A DNA stretch of 21,817 nt, from positions 1 to 21,817 of the forward strand of contig DATFYM010000234.1 in assembly GCA_035315065.1 (NCBI GenBank), read 5' to 3'. A program made the translations under genes and the position numbers. Below are positions 14,734-20,713 of the stretch, in pieces; position 1 is the first letter of the stretch, and the number at the start of each line of letters is the position of its first letter. Source of the stretch: DATFYM01 sp035315065. GTDB taxonomy: Bacteria; Acidobacteriota; Terriglobia; UBA7540. Under the pieces are notes generated by a model that searched no databases, was not told the origin of the DNA, and saw only the letters and a list, made by a program, of their open reading frames with translations.

Positions 14734-16335
14734 TCAGATACTCAGCGGCTCTCCCCGGGTGTGCTTGGTCAGCACCCAGTCAAAGATCTCGCGCGAAACA
14801 AATACCGACGTGAACAGGTTCGCCAACAAGCCGATGGTCAGGGTAACCGCAAACCCCTTGATGGGACCGGTTCCGAACGTGAACAATATCACGGCGGAAG
14901 CGACGGTGGTGACGTGCGTATCGATGATGGTCTTGAAGGCATGTTCAAATCCGCCGGCCACCGCCGCCCCCACGGTTTTACCGCCGCGCAATTCCTCCCG
15001 GATGCGCTCAAAGATCAGCACGTTGGAGTCAACGCCCATACCTACGGTGAGGATGACGCCGGCAATTCCGGGCAGCGTGAGCGTCGCTCCGAAATAGGCA
15101 AAGGCCGCGATCAGGATGATCAAGTTCAGGATCAGCGCCAGATCGGCGTTGACACCCGCGCCCCGATAGTACACCAGCATGAAGAGCATCACCGCGGCGA
15201 AGCCAACAACGGAGGCGACAATGCCATGCCGGATCGAGTCCGCCCCCAGCGAAGGACCGACCGTCTCTTCGGATTGGATATGGATCGAGGCGGGCAAGGC
15301 GCCCGAATTGAGGACCAACGAGAGGTCCGCTGTCTGCTGGGGCGTGAAGGTTCCGGTAATCTCGCCCCGGTCGCTGATCTGGGAGTGGATCTCCGGAGCT
15401 TCGACCACGCGATTATCGAGAATGATGGCGAGGAACTTACCCACATTTGCCCCGGTCACCCGGCTAAAGCGCTGCGCGCCATCCCGGGTCAGGGTGAAGC
15501 TGACGCTGGGCCGGCCCTGCTCGTCATGCGAAGACTGGGCTCCGCCGGGGCTCAGGTCGCGCCCCGTGATGGCGGGAATCTTGTTCAGGACGTACCAGGA
15601 CAGGTTGCCGTTGGGGCCCCCCGATCCGGAAAGCAGCTCACTATCGGGAGGCAAAATCCCGCCGTGCGCTTCCAGCGCCGCCTCCTTGCTGGAATAAGGA
15701 CCATCCTGAACGATGCTGAGCTTGAGCATCGCCTGTGCCTGGATGATATCCCTCACCCGGGTAGGGTCGTCCAGGCCGGGAAGTTCGATTACCAGCTCGT
15801 AGTCTTCCGCCTTGCCATATTCCGCGATCGTCGGTTCCGTGACGCCGAGCCGGTTGATCCGATTCTCAATCGTGTTCATGGCCTGCTCTATGGCTGAGGT
15901 GCGGATGCCCGCGGCCGCGCTCACCTTGAGCGAGAGGATGCGACCGGTGGGGTCTCCCGCCACCCGGCTCAAGTCCCAATCGGAAAACTGCTCGGTAGCC
16001 AGCGTCTGGAGATCCTGCGACTTTTCCTGGGGGATGCCCTTGAGGGCAAGGTGAGTGCCGTCGGTCTTCTCAACATCGGCGTAGGGAATGTTCCTTTTCT
16101 TGAGCTCGTCTTTAAGGCGCTCAAGTGTTTCGTCGGCGGTGACGTTCACCGCGTCCTCCACTTTAACCTGCACGACAAGGTGCGTTCCGCCTTTCAGATC
16201 GAGGCCCAGACGGATGCGGTCGCGAACGTTCTGCTTCAGCTCACCGATATTCTTCGGGAAACCGATGATCGCAACAGCGCAAAGTAGGAGCGCGCCAAGG
16301 ATCACCAGCGCGCGGTTGCGAATGCTCTTTTCCAT
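14734..16335 (-). CDS. secD: Protein translocase subunit SecD
   Basis: 533 aa from ATG 16335; the frame is open to 16383, but GGAAG about 9 bases upstream and the MEKSIRN start favour 16335. The first membrane helix (about 8-26) is followed by the P1 signature IRLGLDLKGGTHLVVQV (41-57). The large periplasmic part contains INRLGVTEPTIAEYG and LPGLDDPTRVRDIIQAQAML, and the P1 head has LAIILDNRVVEAPEI. Five C-terminal helices carry GMGVDSNVLIFERIREELR, with Asp436 at the position of the proton-relay Asp of known SecD proteins. With SecF and YajC it forms the accessory complex of the Sec translocon. The gene order yajC-secD-secF is the usual one. A 456-base gap separates it from yajC, so it may have its own promoter. 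Confidence 0.96.
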   Translation of the reverse strand: MEKSIRNRALVILGALLLCAVAIIGFPKNIGELKQNVRDRIRLGLDLKGGTHLVVQVKVEDAVNVTADETLERLKDELKKRNIPYADVEKTDGTHLALKGIPQEKSQDLQTLATEQFSDWDLSRVAGDPTGRILSLKVSAAAGIRTSAIEQAMNTIENRINRLGVTEPTIAEYGKAEDYELVIELPGLDDPTRVRDIIQAQAMLKLSIVQDGPYSSKEAALEAHGGILPPDSELLSGSGGPNGNLSWYVLNKIPAITGRDLSPGGAQSSHDEQGRPSVSFTLTRDGAQRFSRVTGANVGKFLAIILDNRVVEAPEIHSQISDRGEITGTFTPQQTADLSLVLNSGALPASIHIQSEETVGPSLGADSIRHGIVASVVGFAAVMLFMLVYYRGAGVNADLALILNLIILIAAFAYFGATLTLPGIAGVILTVGMGVDSNVLIFERIREELRGGKTVGAAVAGGFEHAFKTIIDTHVTTVASAVILFTFGTGPIKGFAVTLTIGLLANLFTSVFVSREIFDWVLTKHTRGEPLSI

Positions 16336-16791
16336 GACTCGATTCTTCCAACCCTTCCTTGATCTTACAGTGCTCCACCTCACCCGATGTGGCTAGGATC
16401 AGTTTCGCTTATCTTCACCCGCTCGCTCGAACTCAAAGCTGATACCGGGCTGCGACCCCTTCCCACAATTCAGCCAATTAATCCGCATGCCGGTTAGCGA
16501 AGCCTCGCAAAAACTGCTCTTGCCCCTAATGAAAACAAATAACCTAACTTATGCGCAATCGGCAATCGAGAAAGTCCCCCATCTCTACCTAGCTTCCTGA
16601 AAAAACGCTCAAAAACTAACATAAACTGCTGATAATGTGACTGATAGCTGCAGTGGCTTCGTTCCTGTCATTTCTTAATTATCTCATTGATAATAAGTAT
16701 GTTGAGTTTGTTGGCTTCGTTTGGGTTCGTTTCCTTCCCCTCGGGCATCGAAACTTGGAGCCTGAGTCCCGTTTCATTCGAGAACTCCACT
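16336..16791. other. Gene-free gap between yajC and secD, AT-rich in part
   Basis: No convincing gene on either strand. The part from about 16530 to 16740 is visibly richer in A and T than its neighbours. A tandem pair GCAATCG GCAATCG lies at 16555-16568, the same heptamer as element B, so this may be a decayed copy. A 70-codon plus-strand frame at 16653-16865 runs antisense into yajC and has no family resemblance. A secD promoter is likely here, but none was convincing by eye. Confidence 0.5.
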
Positions 16792-17169
16792 CTACTTCCT
16801 GGCCTTCGCGGTTGCTTGGCCGGAGCCGTTGTCCGACTTCTCCTCCGAAGGCTGAAGGCCCGTGATCGCCGAACGCGCCACGTCCAACTTCACCTGGGGA
16901 GCAACCTGCAATTGCACGACAGTGTCCCTGAATCCGACGATCGTGCCGTAGATCCCGCCGCTGGTAACCACCTTGTCGCCCGTTTTCAGGTTCTCCAGCA
17001 TCTCCTTGAGCTTGGCTCGCTGGCGCTGCTGCGGGCGAATGATGAGGAAATACCAGATCAGGAGGAGAGGGGCAAAGAGGATAAGGAACTGCATCAACCC
17101 GTTGCCCGCGCCGGGATCGGCAGCAAGGAACAGGGGCCAGTTTGGCAGGAATGCACACCCAGCGCTCAT
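16792..17169 (-). CDS. yajC: Preprotein translocase subunit YajC
   Basis: 125 aa, ATG 17169 with a weak GGACG upstream. A single membrane helix (about 26-44) is followed by the family hallmark IIRPQQRQRAKLKEMLENL, then KTGDKVVTSGGIYGTIVGF, which forms the conserved small cytoplasmic domain. The C-terminus is a charged tail. YajC associates with SecDF and the SecYEG translocon. The length is normal. The short N-terminal leader MSAGCAFLPNWPLFLA before the helix is typical of YajC starts that read LILAQ or similar. It lies between tgt and secD, as in many bacteria, with heptamer element C copy 2 filling the tgt-yajC spacer. Confidence 0.94.
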   Translation of the reverse strand: MSAGCAFLPNWPLFLAADPGAGNGLMQFLILFAPLLLIWYFLIIRPQQRQRAKLKEMLENLKTGDKVVTSGGIYGTIVGFRDTVVQLQVAPQVKLDVARSAITGLQPSEEKSDNGSGQATAKARK

Positions 17170-17191
17170 GCTCGACGTCCAGTGGTCTTCA

Positions 17192-17280
17192 GAAGTCGAA
17201 AGTCCAAAGTTGAAAGTCGAAAGTGGAAGGCTGCGGGTCTTTGTTCTTACTCTCGACTTTTGACTTTTGACTTTCGACGC
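17192..17280. repeat. Heptamer-iterated inverted-repeat element, type C (copy 2, opposite orientation)
   Basis: Left arm AGTCGAA AGTCCAA AGTTGAA AGTCGAA AGTGGAA (17194-17228); right arm CTCGACT TTTGACT TTTGACT TTCGACG (17252-17279). The reverse complement shares TCGAGAGTAAGAACAA and the following GACCC/GCA/CCTTCC core with copy 1. It fills the gap between the tgt stop codon (17286) and the yajC start. Confidence 0.85.
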
Positions 17281-17285
17281 TTTAC

Positions 17286-18575
17286 TTAGGAGTGGGCACG
17301 CACACCGGACCAGGGTGTCTTATACCCTCCAGAGCGGATAGCGTGCCTAATTTTCCTCATGGTGTCAAGGTAAAAGTGCAGATTATGATGGGTGGCCAGA
17401 GTAGCACCCAGCATCTCGCTGGCGTTGAAAAGATGACGAAGGTAGGCGCGCGAGTAGCGACGGCAAACGGAACAGCCACACGCGGGATCGAGGGGCCCTT
17501 CGTCCTGGGCATAACGGGCGTTCTTCACCACCACCTTTCCCTCGGAAGTAAAGACGGTGCCATTGCGGGCGTTGCGGGTCGGCATCACGCAGTCCATCAT
17601 ATCGATGCCTCGCGCCACGCACTCCACCAAGTCCTCCGGCGTTCCCACGCCCATCAGGTATCGCGGGCGGTCCTGGGGGAGCAACTCCGCCGTAGATTCC
17701 ACCACGTCATAGGTCTCGCTCTTCGGCTCTCCCACTGAAAGGCCTCCCAAGGCGTATCCGGCGAAACCGATCTCAACCATCTCCTTGGCGCTTTCCCGGC
17801 GAAGAGTCTTGTCCACGCCGCCCTGGACGATGCCGAACAATGTCGGGGCCGCGGGAATTGACGATTGATCCCGCCCAGCGGGAACGATTGCCGATTGAAA
17901 GAACGGCGTCGCGGCGTCACTCGCCAGAGCCGCACTGGTGGAATCTGAACCAGGGACCGGAGGTTCATCAACTGCAATTCTTTTCTTCCAATCGTCAATC
18001 GTCAATCGACAATCGTCAATTCCTTCCAACTTCCCAACACAGTACTCCTTCGCCCGCCGTGCCCACCGACTGGTCAACTGCATGGCCCGCTTGGTGGTCT
18101 CATAGCTTGCTGGATACTCGACGCACTCATCGAGACACATGATAATGTCGGCGCCCAGCGCCAACTGAATCTCCATCGCTTTTTCGGGAGAGAGAAAGTG
18201 CGACGACCCGTCGAGATGCGAGCGGAACCAGACCCCGTCTTCAGTAACCCGGCCGAGCCCTTTCAGGCTCATCACCTGGAAGCCGCCGCTATCGGTGAGG
18301 ATCGGATGAGGCCAGCTCATGAAGCGGTGGAGCCCGCCCAAGGCGCGGATGGTCTCATGGCCGGGACGGAGGTAGAGGTGGTAGGTGTTGGCGAGGAGCA
18401 TCTCGACGCCGATCTGCTCGAGTTGCCCCTGCGAGATGGCCTTGACGGTCCCAGCCGTGCCGACCGGCATAAAGGCCGGAGTTTCCACTACCCCGTGCGG
18501 CGTGTAAAGCAGGCCGGCCCGTGCCCGGCTGTTGGGGTCGCGGGCGATGACTTCGAATCTCAATTCGATCTGCAC
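17286..18575 (-). CDS. tgt: tRNA-guanine transglycosylase (queuine insertion) carrying an in-frame repeat insertion
   Basis: 429 aa with GTG start (18575-18573), versus about 375 aa for typical bacterial Tgt. The enzyme swaps guanine-34 of GUN-anticodon tRNAs for preQ1, a step of queuosine synthesis. Conserved parts are present: TDSGGFQ with D95 (base recognition/general base), GIVQGG (248-253), ALGGLSVGEP (275-284), DMMDCVMPTR with the nucleophile at D328, and zinc ligands C366, C368, C371 and H397. Residues about 185-241 (starting IDDCRLTIDDWKK, ending QSSIPA) have no counterpart in the family and are the translation of heptamer element B. The insertion lies just before GIVQGG, between the WARRAKEYC helix and the next strand, and keeps the frame. 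The gene starts one base after the toxin stop codon, so it may be expressed from the toxin-antitoxin promoter. Confidence 0.95.
   Translation of the reverse strand: MQIELRFEVIARDPNSRARAGLLYTPHGVVETPAFMPVGTAGTVKAISQGQLEQIGVEMLLANTYHLYLRPGHETIRALGGLHRFMSWPHPILTDSGGFQVMSLKGLGRVTEDGVWFRSHLDGSSHFLSPEKAMEIQLALGADIIMCLDECVEYPASYETTKRAMQLTSRWARRAKEYCVGKLEGIDDCRLTIDDWKKRIAVDEPPVPGSDSTSAALASDAATPFFQSAIVPAGRDQSSIPAAPTLFGIVQGGVDKTLRRESAKEMVEIGFAGYALGGLSVGEPKSETYDVVESTAELLPQDRPRYLMGVGTPEDLVECVARGIDMMDCVMPTRNARNGTVFTSEGKVVVKNARYAQDEGPLDPACGCSVCRRYSRAYLRHLFNASEMLGATLATHHNLHFYLDTMRKIRHAIRSGGYKTPWSGVRAHS
17854..18023. repeat. Heptamer-iterated inverted-repeat element, type B (copy 2), inside tgt
   Basis: The outer ends are an exact 14-bp inverted repeat: GGAATTGACGATTG (17854-17867) and CAATCGTCAATTCC (18010-18023). 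The right arm is CAATCGT CAATCGT CAATCGA CAATCGT CAATTCC, five units of 7 (17989-18023). The left arm has ATTGACG/CGATTGC units around a small TCCCG-cccag-CGGGA hairpin. It resembles the copy at 4503-4643, which also has TTCTTTTC before the right arm. It is translated without stops in the tgt frame. Confidence 0.88.
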
Positions 18576-18576
18576 C

Positions 18577-18858
18577 TCATTCCAGGAAACGGCGTTGGCT
18601 CGTGTGAAATATGGCCCTGACGTTCACACAGTCGGGCAAAACTCGATAGAAAATCACGTAGGGTGTGTCGGAAACGATCAGTCTACGGAGGCCGGTCTCG
18701 TCCACCTTCGTCCCCAGGTTGGGAAAATCGCTCAGCGTGAGGACTGCCTTTTGTATCCGGCTGATGATCTCTTCCGCCGCGTTGGGACTAAGGTCGGCTA
18801 AGTAATCTACGATCTGGTCCAAGTCGTCGTACGCCTTCTTGCCCCAGATGACGGTCAT
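18577..18858 (-). CDS. RelE/ParE-family toxin of a type II toxin-antitoxin pair
   Basis: 93 aa, ATG 18858, overlapping the antitoxin stop codon by 4 bases (ATGA), the usual coupled arrangement. The sequence fits the ParE/RelE fold: an N-terminal strand then helix (AYDDLDQIVDYLADLSPNAA), a second helix (EEIISRIQKAVLTLSDFPNL), then strands with TGLRRLIVSDTPYVIFYRVL and a C-terminal VNVRAIFHTSQRRF, where Arg/His residues are common. RelE members cut ribosome-bound mRNA and ParE members poison gyrase; the subgroup cannot be settled by eye. It ends one base before the tgt start, an unusual neighbour for a toxin. Confidence 0.88.
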   Translation of the reverse strand: MTVIWGKKAYDDLDQIVDYLADLSPNAAEEIISRIQKAVLTLSDFPNLGTKVDETGLRRLIVSDTPYVIFYRVLPDCVNVRAIFHTSQRRFLE

Positions 18859-19106
18859 TTAGGCGAGGAAGTTCTGTTAAGCCGAAGTGAGTCAAGTCTG
18901 GCAAGGGCCTCTTCATTCGTATAGTACTTCCCTGTGTCGACCAGATCTCTTCTCCGCACTTCAGCAAGCTGAGCTTCTTCGCTGCTGAGCAGGGAATCAA
19001 TAGCGCAAGCCAACAGTGTCGCGGGCTCTTCACGCCTTTCCTTGGCTATGCGTTCGATTCTCTCCTTCAGCTCGATGGGCAGTCGGAGACTCGAAGTACG
19101 GGTCAT
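18855..19106 (-). CDS. Ribbon-helix-helix (CopG-like) antitoxin
   Basis: 83 aa, ATG 19106 with GAAGGTGA upstream. The N-terminus TSSLRLPIELKERIERIAKE (residues 4-23) is a ribbon-helix-helix DNA-binding motif: a short strand with alternating polar residues, then a helix, with RREEPATLLACAIDSLL as the second helix. The C-terminal TNEEALARLDSL tail is common in antitoxins that wrap a RelE/ParE toxin. Such proteins neutralise the toxin and usually repress their own promoter, so the operator should lie just upstream. The pair is complete and both frames are intact. Confidence 0.87.
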   Translation of the reverse strand: MTRTSSLRLPIELKERIERIAKERREEPATLLACAIDSLLSSEEAQLAEVRRRDLVDTGKYYTNEEALARLDSLRLNRTSSPK

Positions 19107-19119
19107 GACTCACCTTCTG

Positions 19120-19148
19120 GTTATATCGTAACACGAGGGAAACGCAAA
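19120..19148 (-). promoter_or_regulatory. Candidate toxin-antitoxin promoter
   Basis: On the minus strand TTTGCG (19148-19143), a 17-base spacer and TATAAC (19125-19120) lie 13 bases before the antitoxin ATG. The -10 is good and the -35 poor. With so short a leader, binding of the RHH antitoxin here would block transcription of the pair and perhaps of tgt. Confidence 0.4.
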
Positions 19149-19635
19149 GTCACGCTGGGGACGACGACCAGTTGCCTTGCCTCTAAGAGCGAGATATCCT
19201 TCCTGATCGTGCTTCGCTTCCAGAGCGCAACCTACTTCGAGGACGAGGATATCAGGTGCAGTCAGGAGAACTTCGCAGCCTCAAGCACGTGCTCCATCGG
19301 CTATCTTTCGCGATCCTGGCGAACGAGCAAATAACTCTCGGTCAGGACCCCGCGCCTTGCCTCGATCGGCGCTCGGCGGCGGCGGATTCTGATCAATAAT
19401 CGCGAAGCTGACGGGCTCATGCGACGCTTCGCCTTTACCTTAGCCACGGTCAGGGCGCTAGCACTAACGTCCGCGCCTCTCCCCTCCAAAAAGGCAGCCT
19501 GCGACCCCTTCTCCGATGATTACTCTCTCATACGGTTATCCTACGCCCTACGCCATCCCTCATCCTCTGGCAACCCCCCGACGCCAGGGAGGGAGGCCCC
19601 CTCTTTTTTGGGTCGAAGGCGAGGCCTTCGGCGTC
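19149..19635. other. Gene-free region between yip1 and the toxin-antitoxin pair
   Basis: No convincing gene. A 62-codon minus-strand frame (19301-19489), rich in Arg and Ser, has no start signal or family likeness. A perfect 7-bp stem, CGAAGGC-gag-GCCTTCG (19614-19630), lies just after the yip1 stop codon without a T-run on the minus strand. queA, often found before tgt, is absent. Confidence 0.5.
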
Positions 19636-20403
19636 CTACCCCGTCACCATCGCCCAACCCATCTTGATCAACACCAAAATGACCCACAGGCCGAAGAACG
19701 TGAGGAAGACCGACATCGGCTTCAGGGTGCGCCGGTCGGCTTCGGAGGACCCTGCCTTGGCAAAACCGATTCCCAGGAGGGCCATGAACCAGAAGGTGAA
19801 AACGTCGAGCGAGTTCGCCAGTGCCATCAGAGGCTTAGAGGTCGTCTGAGGGTCGAGGAAGAACCCAAGGTTCCCGGGCACGGGGTTCTGCGGATTGAAG
19901 CGTTCGGGGTCGCCAAATAGAATCAACGCAATGGCCATCAGGGCGCCGAGGACGGCGACGAGGTCGGCATAAGCGGTGACCGAGAATGCGGTCTTGAATT
20001 TAACCGAGCCGCCAAAAACACCGCTGACGATGAGCATTCCGATCCCCGCGATGATCAACAGCACAATCGGCACCGCGAGGAATCCGGTCACGTGCATGAT
20101 GATGGCCGTAATCCCCGCGCCCCGGTCCACGGCCTGCTGGATCTGGTCGGCGCTCATCTGCGCTCCTTGCTTGCTCTGCGCGATAGAACTGCGGACGATG
20201 GCCGCGGCGCCGATCTTCGCCAGCATGGTTTCCACCGTCGCCACGCTCGCGACTACGAGGACCGCGAGCGGTGCGATCCAATCGGGCTTGCGTACAATGT
20301 CGGCAAAGGTCTCGACGGGTGAAACAAACACTCCAATGAACCGCTGCAAGAACGACTTGGCTGGCGGTTCTTCAACAGGCGGCATGGCAACGGCAGTGCT
20401 CAT
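19636..20403 (-). CDS. Yip1-family integral membrane protein
   Basis: 255 aa, ATG 20403 with CAGGAGGGA about 9 bases upstream. A proline-rich cytoplasmic N-terminus leads to FLQRFIGVFVSPVETFADIV, then WIAPLAVLVVASVATVETML. The phrase 'F.SP.ETF..I..KP.W..PL' is the hallmark of bacterial Yip1-domain proteins (PF04893). About five hydrophobic segments follow: roughly 43-60, 98-130, 137-165, 198-220 and 232-252. A short extracytoplasmic loop rich in Pro/Asn lies near 165-180 (FGDPERFNPQNPVPGNLGFF). The function of bacterial Yip1 proteins is not established. It lies between an RND pump gene and the toxin-antitoxin pair in the same orientation, but with gaps of 310 and 529 bases, so it is probably a separate unit. 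Confidence 0.88.
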   Translation of the reverse strand: MSTAVAMPPVEEPPAKSFLQRFIGVFVSPVETFADIVRKPDWIAPLAVLVVASVATVETMLAKIGAAAIVRSSIAQSKQGAQMSADQIQQAVDRGAGITAIIMHVTGFLAVPIVLLIIAGIGMLIVSGVFGGSVKFKTAFSVTAYADLVAVLGALMAIALILFGDPERFNPQNPVPGNLGFFLDPQTTSKPLMALANSLDVFTFWFMALLGIGFAKAGSSEADRRTLKPMSVFLTFFGLWVILVLIKMGWAMVTG

Positions 20404-20713
20404 AGGCAGTCCCTCCTGAAAGTTGTACGAATCGACGTGCGGTTAGTTTCGGCAATGTCACTCGGCACTATTCTCAGCCACGTTCGTGTCCACAGTGATT
20501 CCCTTGCCGCGCGCCGGGTAGTTGATCGATTTCCCGATGCCAAGATTGACGCTTTCACTCAGATCGCCTCTCCTCCACGGCACACGACAGGGAAGTCACC
20601 GCGGGCGGAAGCAAAGATATCAATGAATGCTGTTGGAAGCAAGCACGCCAAAGAAGTGACGAGTGACGAGCAAGAAAAGCACCCAGGTTGGGAGCTCGTC
20701 CTCCTGGCAATCC
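20404..20713. other. Gene-free gap between the RND pump and yip1 genes
   Basis: No gene seen. It contains GTGACGA GTGACGA (20656-20669), a two-unit heptamer tandem that may be a remnant of the same kind of repeat as the full elements. A yip1 promoter is expected here, but I could not pick one out. Confidence 0.45.

Noticed and set aside
14761..15897. 378-codon plus-strand frame
   Set aside because: It is antisense to secD over its whole length; secD has clear SecD signatures.
19301..19489. 62-codon minus-strand frame upstream of the toxin-antitoxin pair
   Set aside because: No ribosome binding site, no recognisable motif and an Arg-rich composition typical of chance frames.
19589..19609. 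GAGGG...CCCTC followed by six T, a terminator-like signal on the plus strand
   Set aside because: No plus-strand gene ends upstream of it, and on the minus strand, where the neighbouring genes lie, there is no T-run.
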